DNA of 64,000 nt from JAUIET01 sp039111475 (GCA_039111475.1 JBCCIP010000002.1:124001-188000); one strand, 5' to 3'. Positions 45,654-54,255 are shown, numbered from the stretch's first letter. Made by a program: numbers and translations. The notes: generated from the sequence alone by a model not told the origin.

Positions 45654-45671
45654 AAACAGACCGAACTGTTT
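45654..45671. promoter_or_regulatory. Operator-like palindrome upstream of P450 (2)
   Basis: AAACAGACCGAACTGTTT, with A-run before and a T/A-rich stretch after, lies 62 bases upstream of the plus-strand P450 start. It is a strong copy of the recurring motif. Confidence 0.65.
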
Positions 45672-45733
45672 GTTTTAAAAAGATTAAATTGATACTCTTA
45701 AGCTGATTTCCAAACCGAGGTTGGGCGCAGTGT

Positions 45734-46975
45734 ATGAATGCTGAAACGAACGAGGTGAACTTTTTTGATGCCGCCACGTTGAGCGAGCCGTTTGAGGCGT
45801 TTGCAAAGGTTCGCGATAAAGAGCCCGTTTTCAGAGTGCCGGGACAGAATATGGTGTTCGTGCTTGGTTATGACTTGGTTAAAGAAGCCTTGATGCAACC
45901 CAAGCTTTTTTCCAGCAAAAATGATGAAGCCTTATTGGGTTCTTCCATTCACGTACCTGAATGCGCCGAGATCTATCAACAAGGCTGGCCGCAATTACCA
46001 ACCTTGTTAACCAATGACCCACCGGCGCATACACGTTTTCGAAAGCTGGTGAATCGAGCATTCACTGCCCAGCGCGTTGAAAAAATGGAAGACCATATTG
46101 TCAGCGTTGTTGATGGCTTACTGGACGCATTTATTGACCAGGGCCACTGTGAGTTTGTAACGCAGTTTGCCGTACCCTTGCCATGCCGCATTATCGCCCA
46201 GCAATTGGGTATTGATGAGTCTGATGTGCCTTTGGTTAAAGCCTGGTCTGATGCCTTTATTGAGCTTATAGGCAGTGAGCTTACTGTCGAGGAGCAGATT
46301 AGCCGCGCGCATATGGTGGTTGAGTTTCAGCATTACATGATGGATCGCCTGCAGGAACGCAAAACCAAACCGACAGAAGACATCTTGTCTGATCTGGTGC
46401 ACGCTACCGTAGACGATGAAGAACCACTGAGTGATGCCGAAATTCTCTGCGTTGCACAACAGATTCTGGTAGCCGGCAACGCCACTACCACCCACATGCT
46501 GGCAGGTGGTTTACACACTCTCATGCAAAATCCGGCGCAAATAGACCTGGTGCGTAATGAGGAAAGCCTATTGCCGCCGCTGGTTGAAGAGCTTATTCGT
46601 CTGCAATCCCCAACCAAAGGCATGTGGCGGCGCGCCAGTGAAGATACTGAATTGAATGGTGTAGCAATTCCTGAAGGCACAATGCTGTTGCTAATGTTCT
46701 CGGCGGCAAATCGCGACCCAAAATACTTTCCGAACCCCGATGCGCTGGATGTTCACAGACAATACCAAGTTCCCCATCTGGCGTTTAGCCGAGGAGTGCA
46801 CACGTGCATAGGCATGATGCTGTCACGCAAGGAGCAAGTGTGCGCGTTTCGCCAGGTGTTGCGCAGAATGGATAATTTTCGCCTCGCGGAAGGCGCAAGT
46901 ACACCGCATTACGTGCCGAGCATTATGTTTAGGGGGCTGGACGCGCTACCGCTGGAGTTTGACAAAAAGGCGTAA
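45734..46975 (+). CDS. Cytochrome P450 (2)
   Basis: 413 residues. Heme loop FSRGVHTCIG with Cys358 (the usual Phe-x2-Gly is kept), I-helix AGNATT (247-252), ExxR as ELIR (286-289). Same overall length as P450 (1) but clearly divergent in sequence, so not a recent duplication. Likely acts on a related substrate under the same control. Redox partners are not in the window. Confidence 0.94.
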   Translation: MNAETNEVNFFDAATLSEPFEAFAKVRDKEPVFRVPGQNMVFVLGYDLVKEALMQPKLFSSKNDEALLGSSIHVPECAEIYQQGWPQLPTLLTNDPPAHTRFRKLVNRAFTAQRVEKMEDHIVSVVDGLLDAFIDQGHCEFVTQFAVPLPCRIIAQQLGIDESDVPLVKAWSDAFIELIGSELTVEEQISRAHMVVEFQHYMMDRLQERKTKPTEDILSDLVHATVDDEEPLSDAEILCVAQQILVAGNATTTHMLAGGLHTLMQNPAQIDLVRNEESLLPPLVEELIRLQSPTKGMWRRASEDTELNGVAIPEGTMLLLMFSAANRDPKYFPNPDALDVHRQYQVPHLAFSRGVHTCIGMMLSRKEQVCAFRQVLRRMDNFRLAEGASTPHYVPSIMFRGLDALPLEFDKKA

Positions 46976-46986
46976 CGAATACTGAC

Positions 46987-48246
46987 TCACGCCACGGTGT
47001 CCGGAGCACTGCTCATTGAATTGGCTGTCCATAGATAGCTGATACAAGCGATTACTGCCGCAACCGAACATAAGCCCAATACTGAGTAATTCAGCGCCAT
47101 TGCGCCATAGGTGGGAGTCAATGCATCGCTCATCATGCCAATCAGGAACGGACCTAAGGCCAGCCCCAACAAGCTATTGGCTAGCAGCGCGAAAGAAACG
47201 CCCAATGCTCGCTCACCGGAATTCAAGGACGTTTGCAACAAGGACAAAGAAGGCGCTTGGGGCAGCATGAACATCGCATAAGCCAGAGTGAAGAAGCCGA
47301 GGAAGGTATACAGCTCCGTAGCGCGAAGGCACAGCCAAAATGCGATGACCGTACCTATAATGCAAATGGACGGAATCCAGGCTCGCCAGCGAGCATTAAA
47401 CGTAACCGCGTAATCTGTAAGAAAACCACCCAACACCGGCCCGGGTAAGCCACCAATGAAATACGCAGTACCCAAGTACAAGCCCACTTTGCCGACAGAT
47501 ACGTCAAAATTTCTGAGCATGATAGGTGCGAGCCAGACAGCCATTGCGTAACCAACCATGGTGAGCAATGCAAACGAGAGGCTGACACGTACATACGTTT
47601 TGTTGCCAGCCAGAGACCTTAGCGTTTGCTTGATGTCCACAGCCTGTTTCTGAGCCTCGCAGCCACTGTCGTAGCGGCCCCGCGGAGGTTCTTTGACTGT
47701 GAAGTACAAGATAATGCCGAGAATAATTCCAGGAATGCCCAGCGCAACAAACGTCATTCGCCAGCCAATGGCCTCGGCAAGTAAGCCACCGACCATCATG
47801 CCGCCACCCGTGCCCAAAACGGCCCCGATTGTGTACACGCCCATGGCACGGGCGCGTTCGCTGGGCTTGAAATAGTCTGCGATGATCGAGTAGGACGGTG
47901 GGCTACCGCCGGCTTCGCCAACACCCACTCCGAGTCGTGCGAAAAACAGACTTACGAAGCCCGTCGCCGCACCGCACAGCGCTGTCATACCACTCCACAC
48001 AACCAGAGCGCCCGCCAATACATTCTTACGATTGTTTTTGTCCGCGAAGCGGGCAATAGGAATACTCATAGTTGCGTAAAAAAGCGCAAATGCCAGACCT
48101 GCAAGCAGGCCCAGCTGAGTGTCGGTCATGGTAAATTCGGCCTTTATGTCTTCCAGCAATATAGACATGATCAGCCGGTCAGCAATGTTCAGCATCGAGG
48201 TAATGGTGATCATTGCTAGCACGTAGTATCGATAGTAGTGAGCCAT
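46987..48246 (-). CDS. MFS transporter
   Basis: 419 residues with about 12 predicted membrane helices. The loop 2-3 MFS motif is IARFADKNNRKNVLAGA, and the first helix carries ITITSMLNIADRLIMS. It resembles the spinster/aromatic-acid type carriers seen near catabolic clusters. Likely cytoplasmic-membrane import or export of pathway compounds. It is convergent with P450 (2), 11 bases apart, and divergent from the Rieske gene with an operator between. Confidence 0.91.
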   Translation of the reverse strand: MAHYYRYYVLAMITITSMLNIADRLIMSILLEDIKAEFTMTDTQLGLLAGLAFALFYATMSIPIARFADKNNRKNVLAGALVVWSGMTALCGAATGFVSLFFARLGVGVGEAGGSPPSYSIIADYFKPSERARAMGVYTIGAVLGTGGGMMVGGLLAEAIGWRMTFVALGIPGIILGIILYFTVKEPPRGRYDSGCEAQKQAVDIKQTLRSLAGNKTYVRVSLSFALLTMVGYAMAVWLAPIMLRNFDVSVGKVGLYLGTAYFIGGLPGPVLGGFLTDYAVTFNARWRAWIPSICIIGTVIAFWLCLRATELYTFLGFFTLAYAMFMLPQAPSLSLLQTSLNSGERALGVSFALLANSLLGLALGPFLIGMMSDALTPTYGAMALNYSVLGLCSVAAVIACISYLWTANSMSSAPDTVA

Positions 48247-48290
48247 TCGTTATCACTTGTTTTACCGGCCATTTGACGATAGCACAAATA

Positions 48291-48308
48291 AAACAGGATG
48301 ACCTGTTT
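48291..48308. promoter_or_regulatory. Operator-like palindrome between MFS and Rieske genes
   Basis: AAACAGGATGACCTGTTT has perfect AAACAGG/CCTGTTT arms with a 4-base centre. It is 45 bases from the MFS start and 74 bases from the Rieske start. The inner bases differ slightly from other copies (GG/CC for GT/AC) but the symmetry is the best of the set. Confidence 0.62.
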
Positions 48309-48381
48309 TTAACCGCTTGTGAGCGACTGTGGCTCAGTAGTAAACTGAGGCCAATGCACAACCAACGCTGAGAGCAAAATA

Positions 48382-49767
48382 ATGGGCAAGAAAGAACAGC
48401 TAGCACCCGGCGAAGCAAGATGTCACGGCCGCACCTATGCAGAGCTTCTATCGCGTGAAACTCGTGACATTCCAGATGTGATTGCCACGGATCGTTATCG
48501 TTATTTGGGCGATGAAGATCTGCCGGTTGAGCGCTATATTGGAAAAGAATTCTTCCAGCGTGAAGTCGACAAAATGTGGAGCCGGGTTTGGCAGATGGTG
48601 TGCCGAGAAGAAGACATTCCCAAAGTGGGTGACTACATAGTGTATGAATTGTTCGACTGGTCTTTTATTGTCATGCGCAGCGCTGATGATCAGATCAAAG
48701 CGTTTTACAACTCCTGTTTACATCGCGCTCGTAAACTCAAAACAGCGGACGGCAGCGGTCGCCATTTAACCTGTCCTTTCCACGGATATTCCTGGAATAT
48801 TGATGGCAGCATTCGTGACATTCCCTGCGAGTGGGACGTACCGCATTTGGTGAAAGCCGATATGCAGCTACCGGAAGCCCAACTTGATACCTGGGCAGGT
48901 TTTGTATTTATCAATATGGACGATGATTGTCAGCCATTGGACGAGTATCTGGCACCTTACCCCGAGGTGTTTCAGCGCTGGCGTTTGGAAGAATGCGTGA
49001 AAGTGGTGCACGTTGTGAAAGAGGTCACCGCAAATTGGAAAATTGTATCCGAAGCGTTTATGGAGTCTTACCACGCGCGACAAACCCACGCGCAGATCCT
49101 GCCTTTTTCAGCGGATACCAATGCGCGTTACGATATTCTGGGCGATCATACCAATTTAAGTATTACGCCAATGGCTGAGCCCAGCCCGCATTTGTATGAG
49201 GCTGGCAATTTGCCCAGCGAACAGGAAGTGTTAGATACTTTGTTGTCCGATTCCGGTCGAGTTACCGGTGCTGACAAACTGCTGGTGCCCGAGGGCGAAA
49301 ATGCAAGAAGCTTTATGGCTGAGATGAGCCGCAAGGCGTATGCAGAGGAAGATGGCCACGACTATTCGCATGCCACGGACGCAGAAATGCTCGATGCGAT
49401 GGTATTCAATGTATTCCCGAACTTTTCCCCTTGGGGTGGCTTTCCGCCCAATGTCATCTACCGCTGGCGACCCAATGGTTGGGACGTAGATTCCACGATT
49501 ATGGAAGTGATGATTCTCAAGCGTAGCCCTAAGAACGGACCGAGAGATGCGCCGTGCGCGCCGCATCACCTGAGTGCAGATGAACCTTGGGCCGCTGCCG
49601 AGGAGTTGGATGCGCTGGGCCCCATCTTTGATCAGGACATGAATAACTTGCCTCACGTTCAACAGGGTATGAAAGCCTCACGCAAAGGCGCGGTTAGTTT
49701 GGCGAATTATCAGGAAGTGCGAGTGCGGCATTTTCATCAGGTACTGGATCAGTACTTGAATAGTTGA
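48382..49767 (+). CDS. Rieske non-heme iron oxygenase, alpha subunit (2)
   Basis: 461 residues. Rieske ligands Cys112/His114 and Cys131/His134 (CLHRAR, CPFHGY); iron-site motif MESYHARQTH with His231 and His236. It matches the copy at 6601 in length, motif spacing and C-terminus (SLANYQEVRVRHFHQVLDQYL against QLANYQEVRIRHFHQTLDKYL), so the two are paralogues with probably related substrates. It is convergent with TetR B, 17 bases apart. No redox partner adjacent. Confidence 0.93.
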   Translation: MGKKEQLAPGEARCHGRTYAELLSRETRDIPDVIATDRYRYLGDEDLPVERYIGKEFFQREVDKMWSRVWQMVCREEDIPKVGDYIVYELFDWSFIVMRSADDQIKAFYNSCLHRARKLKTADGSGRHLTCPFHGYSWNIDGSIRDIPCEWDVPHLVKADMQLPEAQLDTWAGFVFINMDDDCQPLDEYLAPYPEVFQRWRLEECVKVVHVVKEVTANWKIVSEAFMESYHARQTHAQILPFSADTNARYDILGDHTNLSITPMAEPSPHLYEAGNLPSEQEVLDTLLSDSGRVTGADKLLVPEGENARSFMAEMSRKAYAEEDGHDYSHATDAEMLDAMVFNVFPNFSPWGGFPPNVIYRWRPNGWDVDSTIMEVMILKRSPKNGPRDAPCAPHHLSADEPWAAAEELDALGPIFDQDMNNLPHVQQGMKASRKGAVSLANYQEVRVRHFHQVLDQYLNS

Positions 49768-49784
49768 GAACAACGCGAATCATT

Positions 49785-50468
49785 TTACTTGGAATCCAAC
49801 AAGAACTGCGCAACCGCTTTGTCGTGATTGCCTGATTGTGCTGCGTCGAACATGTCTCTTACGCGTGATTTGATGTATTCAACCAATAGCTTTTGCCTGG
49901 CCTGAGCGTCGTGAGTCAGTTTATTCAGAGCCATACCTTCAAAGGAAAATTGGCATACATCCATGGCCAATTGAATCAGTGGGCCAGTGTCTTTCCATTC
50001 CGGGAACACTTCCAGAATAGTGGCTTGCCATCGGTCTTCAAATTTTCGTGCGGCCTTCTTCATGACCGGCTGTAATTCTTTGTCGGTTCTGGCCGCCACT
50101 GTCAGCTCATGATACGCAACGAAATGACGCGTGTGCAGGTGCTTCCAGTAAATGTCCAGACCACGCTCCAGTCTGGCTTGAGGGTCCTTCAGGTTTTTCT
50201 CAATATCGGCGGTAAACCCTTCGATGCGCTTGTCGATAATGTAGTCAACCGCTGCTGTTAACAATGCTTGCTTAGAAGGAAAGTGATGGATCATCGCACC
50301 GCGCGAAATATTGGCACGATCAGCTACTTTCTTGGTGGACGTATTGGCATAGCCTAATTCATACACGCAATCGACGGTTGCTTTCAGCGTGCGCTCGCGA
50401 GTTTGCAGGCTTTTCTCTGCTTGTCGGCTGCTGCCGGAATCGGGACTTGCCTTCTTTTTCGCAGCCAT
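49785..50468 (-). CDS. TetR-family regulator B
   Basis: 227 residues from ATG 50468; a frame to 50516 adds a non-typical leader. HTH about residues 22-72 with recognition segment NISRGAMIHHFPSK, nearly the same as TetR A (NISRGTLLHHFPSK). The C-terminal domain is only distantly similar to A, suggesting a different effector with the same or similar DNA target. A degenerate operator-like site lies 70 bases upstream, so autoregulation is possible. Confidence 0.93.
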   Translation of the reverse strand: MAAKKKASPDSGSSRQAEKSLQTRERTLKATVDCVYELGYANTSTKKVADRANISRGAMIHHFPSKQALLTAAVDYIIDKRIEGFTADIEKNLKDPQARLERGLDIYWKHLHTRHFVAYHELTVAARTDKELQPVMKKAARKFEDRWQATILEVFPEWKDTGPLIQLAMDVCQFSFEGMALNKLTHDAQARQKLLVEYIKSRVRDMFDAAQSGNHDKAVAQFLLDSK

Positions 50469-50537
50469 CGTTTTTGTCTTCCAGTGAAATCGAAGTGTTG
50501 CCATAAGAGGTGGCACTAATCAGTCACTATATCAAAA

Positions 50538-50555
50538 AAACAGCGCGGCCGGTCT
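50538..50555. promoter_or_regulatory. Degenerate operator-like site upstream of TetR B
   Basis: AAACAGCGCGGCCGGTCT: the left half AAACAG fits, the right half is poor (GGTCT for TGTTT). It is located where an autoregulatory operator would be expected. Weak evidence on its own. Confidence 0.3.
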
Positions 50556-50640
50556 TTTAGTGGTGGTAAGAATAGCGCCAAAAAGCGCTACGCAATGTGG
50601 CTGCTCACTACCTTGGTAGTACGCTGGGTAATTGCCCGAT

Positions 50641-51933
50641 TTAGTCCAGGAAATGCCCGTATTTAGCCATCGCCGCCGCTCGCTTGGTTGGCGTGTGGTA
50701 GCTTGGGAACATATCCGGTGAAGGATCGTAATCACGTAACACTGTGCGAGCTACCGTGACCTTATGGACTTCTGACGGCCCATCAACAACACCTAGCTCA
50801 GGAATATTTGCCCACATGTTCATCAGCGGTACTTCATCTGACATTCCCAGACTGCCGTGCAAGTGCATGGCGCGATAAATCACTTCCTGCAGAACTTTTG
50901 GCGTAGCGGATTTGATCGCCGCAATTTCCTTGCGGACTTCACGGTTGTATTCCTTGTGCTTGTCGATTAGCCAGGCGGTGTAAAGCACATGCAGACGGTA
51001 CTGCAAAATCTGCGTGTAGGTGTCGGCGATTTTTTCCTGGGTTAATTGCTTGTTGGCAAGCAACTCACCTTTCGTGGTGCGGCTGAGTACCCGTTCGCAC
51101 ATCATATCCATCGCTTTCTTAAGTACCGCCACGCTGCGCATCGCATGATGTACGCGTCCGCCGCCCAGTCGTGTTTGCGCAACCAGGAACCCTTTGCCTT
51201 CGTCGCCCAACAAGTTGTCGGCCGGTATCCGGCAATCGGTAAAGCGAATATAGGCGTGCACGCCATCGCCTTGTTCTACATAAGGGCCAACGGCAGAGTT
51301 GCGCAAGATTTCCATACCAGGCGTACCTTTCTCGACCAGCATGATAGAAGCGCCCTGATGAATAGGCACATCGGTATTGGTCACTACCATTACCAACAAG
51401 AATTCGGAAAACCGGGCGTGTGAGGCAAACCATTTTTCGCCATTAATAACCCAGTCGTCTCCGTCGCGGGTGGCTACACAGGTAAATTCAGCGGGGTCGG
51501 CACCGGCTTGGGGTTCGGTCATGGAATAGCACGAGGCGATTTCGCCATCCAGCAGAGGTCGCAGAAATTTTTCTTTCTGTTCGTCAGTGCCAAAATGCGC
51601 GAGAATTTCAGCATTGCCGGAATCAGGTGCCTGGCAGCCAAATACGGTAGGCCCGAAGCGGCTGCGCCCCAGTATTTCATTCATCAGCCCCAGTTTTACC
51701 TGGCCATAACCACCGCCACCCAGTTCAGGGCCTATATGACAGGCCCAGAGGTTTCTGGATTTCACCTCCTCTTTTAGAGGTGCCATGGCTTTTGCCGCAG
51801 GCGAGTTCGGGTCAAATGGGTCGCCTGGCCCGCGGAACACCAGGTCCAGAGGTTCGATTTCTTCTCGGGTGAATTCTTCTATCCAGTTTAATTGTTCCTG
51901 GAAATCACTGTCGGTTTCAAAATTCCAGCTCAC
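50641..51933 (-). CDS. Acyl-CoA dehydrogenase (ACAD10/11-like)
   Basis: 430 residues, longer than the other ACADs here. Segments: ACHIGPELGGGGYGQVKLGLMNEILGRS, CYSMTEPQAGADPAEF, DWVINGEKWFASHARFSEFLLVMVVTN and C-terminal MHLHGSLGMSDEVPLMNMWANIPELGVVDGPSEVHKVTVARTV. This is the ACAD10/11 type, which in human ACAD11 and Pseudomonas LvaC works with an APH-type kinase on 4-hydroxyacyl-CoAs. An APH-type gene lies at 53165, across a divergent promoter region with an SDR between. The catalytic role here is inferred from that context. Confidence 0.9.
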   Translation of the reverse strand: MSWNFETDSDFQEQLNWIEEFTREEIEPLDLVFRGPGDPFDPNSPAAKAMAPLKEEVKSRNLWACHIGPELGGGGYGQVKLGLMNEILGRSRFGPTVFGCQAPDSGNAEILAHFGTDEQKEKFLRPLLDGEIASCYSMTEPQAGADPAEFTCVATRDGDDWVINGEKWFASHARFSEFLLVMVVTNTDVPIHQGASIMLVEKGTPGMEILRNSAVGPYVEQGDGVHAYIRFTDCRIPADNLLGDEGKGFLVAQTRLGGGRVHHAMRSVAVLKKAMDMMCERVLSRTTKGELLANKQLTQEKIADTYTQILQYRLHVLYTAWLIDKHKEYNREVRKEIAAIKSATPKVLQEVIYRAMHLHGSLGMSDEVPLMNMWANIPELGVVDGPSEVHKVTVARTVLRDYDPSPDMFPSYHTPTKRAAAMAKYGHFLD

Positions 51934-51976
51934 GTTGTGTCCTCTATGGCCTTGTGAAGCCCCGAGTTTTGGCGCC

Positions 51977-52102
51977 GCTCAGCGGGGGTTGTGCATGTGC
52001 TTCACCGCTCAGTGGGCCATCCCTGGCGCTAAAGCTGGCCCCGCGAACGGAGCGAGCGCTTTGGGTCTTCGCTATGAAAAACATGCACAACCCTCGCTGA
52101 GC
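51977..52102 (-). repeat. Second-family repeat, copy E
   Basis: Arms 51977-51998 and 52081-52102 are complementary over 22 bases with 1 mismatch. They enclose an 82-base loop whose minus strand reads ACCCAAAGCGCTCGCT, then GTTCGCGGGGCCAGCTTT, the shared core (52031-52067). It lies in the divergent promoter region of the ACAD and SDR genes, so it is not simply a terminator. Confidence 0.78.
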
Positions 52103-52225
52103 TACCTTCTATGCAGGACGCGTAACTCTGGTGGCGTGGGTTGACTTGGGTTAGCGCTAGTATAAACTTGCTCGACGCAAACAAGCAATCGTAAGACTGT
52201 TTTGCATCGGCTCACTCGTTAACGA

Positions 52226-52373
52226 GCGAGGCGGGGGTGACGTAGGTGTTTTGTAGCTAATACCCAAAGCGCTCGCTCCGTTCGCGGGGCCAGCCTTAGC
52301 GCCAGGGACGGACGCGGGATGGGCCAGGGATGGCCCCTTGAGCGGAAAAACACCTAAGTCACCCCCGCCTCGC
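52226..52373 (+). repeat. Second-family repeat, copy F
   Basis: Arms 52226-52251 and 52348-52373 are complementary over 26 bases with 1 mismatch. The 96-base loop has the same core (52263-52297) in opposite orientation to copy E. It also has an internal partial duplication: CAGGGA is followed by a 16-base insert and again by CAGGGATGGCCC. The arm sequences of E and F are unrelated. The remainder of the 489-bp gap 51934-52422 shows no gene; a half-operator GACTGTTTT at 52196 is not counted. Confidence 0.78.
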
Positions 52374-52422
52374 GGATTCAAAGTCCTGATTTAATGGTCC
52401 GCAAACAATAAAAAGGAAATGT

Positions 52423-53154
52423 ATGTCCAATTCCAGAGTTTGGCTAATAACCGGAGCCTCGCGCGGCATCGGTCGTGCTGTTGCCGAGCGTGCGCTGAGC
52501 CATGGTGACCGGGTTTTGATCATAGCACGCAGCGATTCCGTGCTCGAACTGGCTCAGGAGCTTGGCGATGATTGTATCGCCGCGCAAGCGGATGTTAGTG
52601 ATTCCAAAGCCATGCTTGCGGTTGCACAAAAAGCACTGAGCAAATGGGGGCAGATTGATGTGCTGGTTAACAATGCCGGCCTGCATCGCGGCGGCCGGGT
52701 TGGCAAGTTAAAAGAAGAAAACTGGCAAGCTGTGCTGGATACGAATTTGAGCGGTGCATTGAACGGTATTCGGGCCGTCGAACCGCACATGAGTGAAGGT
52801 GCCTCGATTATCAATATTGGTGCGGTGGTTGGTTTTCGAGGCTTTGCCGGTGATGCTGCTTATGCGGCATCTAAAGCTGGCCTATCCGGGCTCACACGAG
52901 CGTTGGCAATAGAGTTTGCACCCAGAGGCATTTGCGTAAATCTCGTTATTCCAGGATTGGTGTTGACTGATATGACAGAAGCCTTGTCTGAGAGCGCGTT
53001 AGAGTCCATGCGCGAAATTATTCCGTTGGGACGTTATGGGGGCGCCGAGGAGATTGCACAGGTGATTCACTCGGTGAGCGAATCGCGTTATATGACCGGT
53101 GCATTTATACCGGTGGATGGCGGCTTAATGAGCAGCTTTGGCGTTCCGGTCTAG
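52423..53154 (+). CDS. SDR 4
   Basis: 243 residues. Cofactor motif TGASRGIG (10-17), NNAG (83-86) and Tyr147-x3-Lys151 are present. The strand usually carrying the catalytic Ser reads IINIGAVVG, placing Ala at that position; activity may be altered or the Ser supplied differently. AAAGGAAATGT precedes the ATG. It is FabG-like, and in this module is a candidate for reducing or oxidising a 3- or 4-keto acyl intermediate (inference). Upstream of the APH-type gene. Confidence 0.9.
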   Translation: MSNSRVWLITGASRGIGRAVAERALSHGDRVLIIARSDSVLELAQELGDDCIAAQADVSDSKAMLAVAQKALSKWGQIDVLVNNAGLHRGGRVGKLKEENWQAVLDTNLSGALNGIRAVEPHMSEGASIINIGAVVGFRGFAGDAAYAASKAGLSGLTRALAIEFAPRGICVNLVIPGLVLTDMTEALSESALESMREIIPLGRYGGAEEIAQVIHSVSESRYMTGAFIPVDGGLMSSFGVPV

Positions 53155-53164
53155 TTGCATTGAT

Positions 53165-54199
53165 ATGAGCGACACGTACGCCGACTTGTTACCTGAACTC
53201 TCACTGAGTCAATGGATGGCGTCCGAGTGTGGCATTCAGAACGTCGGAATTGATACCGTGCTAGCAGGTGGTAATTCTAATCTTACTCTGCGACTGAATA
53301 GCGATAGCGGGTCGTTAGTGCTGCGCACACCGCCGGCGAATACCATTTCGCCAAAAGCACACCGCGGTATAGAGCGTGAAGCGATTGTGATGGCAGCGTT
53401 GCAAGGTCATGTGCAAGTGCCTGAGGTTATTCGCTGGTGCGATGATGCAACTGTTATTGGTAGACCGTTTCTACTGGTGTCGATGATTGATGGTGTATCC
53501 ATCACTGAGGCTTTGCCTGCAGCCTACTCTCAAGATTCGTCTGCGGTGAATGTTCTGGGTGAGCAGTTGGTGGACGAGCTGGCAAAACTGCATTGTGTAC
53601 CTTGGCAAGAGGTGGGTTTGCAGTCTTTTGGAAACCCGGACAATTTTCTGCAGCGACAAATCGAACGCTGGTTAAAAATTCGCGCAAGCGGTGGCGTGCG
53701 TGACTTGCCTGAAATAGAGCGTTTAGGGCAATGGTTGCTTGCCAACATACCGGCCCACTGCGAGAGCCGTATTGTGCATGGTGACTATCATCTGGATAAC
53801 ACGCTGTGCCGGAAAGAACGGCCGGAACTGGCTGCGGTAATAGACTGGGAGTTAGCAACTATTGGCGATCCGGTGACTGATCTTGCGTTGTTGTTGATGT
53901 TTTGGGGAGAGCGGAAAGTCTCGCCGCCCGGGTTTGCACACGTTCAGGCCGTTAGCAGACGAGAAGGCATTCTTCGCAGACGCCAGCTTGCTGATCGCTG
54001 GGAGAATGCTACGTGCATATCGTTGAAGCACCTAGACTTCTACATGTGTTTCGCCTTTTGGCGTTTGGCCGCCATCGTAGAAGGTGCCTATGAATTGTAT
54101 TTCCGGGGTAGGGTGGATACCGAATACGCCAAAGGCCTTAAGTACGACGTACCTGCTTTGTTGGAGGAGGCCGCTATGGCGGCACGTGGCGAATGGTAA
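53165..54199 (+). CDS. APH-type phosphotransferase (ACAD10/LvaA-like)
   Basis: 344 residues from ATG 53165. Kinase-like fold: GGNSNLTLRL nucleotide loop, catalytic IVHGDYHLDNTLC (HGD at 205-207) and metal-binding VIDWELATIGDP (Asp227). Family: in Pseudomonas LvaA and human ACAD10/11 such domains phosphorylate the 4-hydroxyl of hydroxyacyl-CoAs so that an ACAD can eliminate phosphate. With the ACAD at 50641 and SDR 4, this supports a 4-hydroxyacyl-CoA or lactone-handling module. It is not an antibiotic resistance gene by context. Confidence 0.88.
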   Translation: MSDTYADLLPELSLSQWMASECGIQNVGIDTVLAGGNSNLTLRLNSDSGSLVLRTPPANTISPKAHRGIEREAIVMAALQGHVQVPEVIRWCDDATVIGRPFLLVSMIDGVSITEALPAAYSQDSSAVNVLGEQLVDELAKLHCVPWQEVGLQSFGNPDNFLQRQIERWLKIRASGGVRDLPEIERLGQWLLANIPAHCESRIVHGDYHLDNTLCRKERPELAAVIDWELATIGDPVTDLALLLMFWGERKVSPPGFAHVQAVSRREGILRRRQLADRWENATCISLKHLDFYMCFAFWRLAAIVEGAYELYFRGRVDTEYAKGLKYDVPALLEEAAMAARGEW

Positions 54200-54255
54200 C
54201 CATAGGTACGCCTGCTCATTGTATAATTCTACGTGTTCGATAATGCTCCTAATCC

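Noticed and set aside
52179..52204. Possible operator AAACA ... GACTGTTTT between the repeats E and F
   Set aside because: The gap between half-sites is 15 bases and the left half lacks the inner bases; only a half-site match.
51785..52381. Open frames across the divergent gap before SDR 4
   Set aside because: They translate the repeat cores of copies E and F (the same peptide GAKAGPANGASAL appears in both), so they reflect the repeat, not genes.
53165..54199. Aminoglycoside phosphotransferase resistance gene
   Set aside because: The fold matches, but length, motifs and context with SDR and ACAD point to the acyl-CoA kinase branch.
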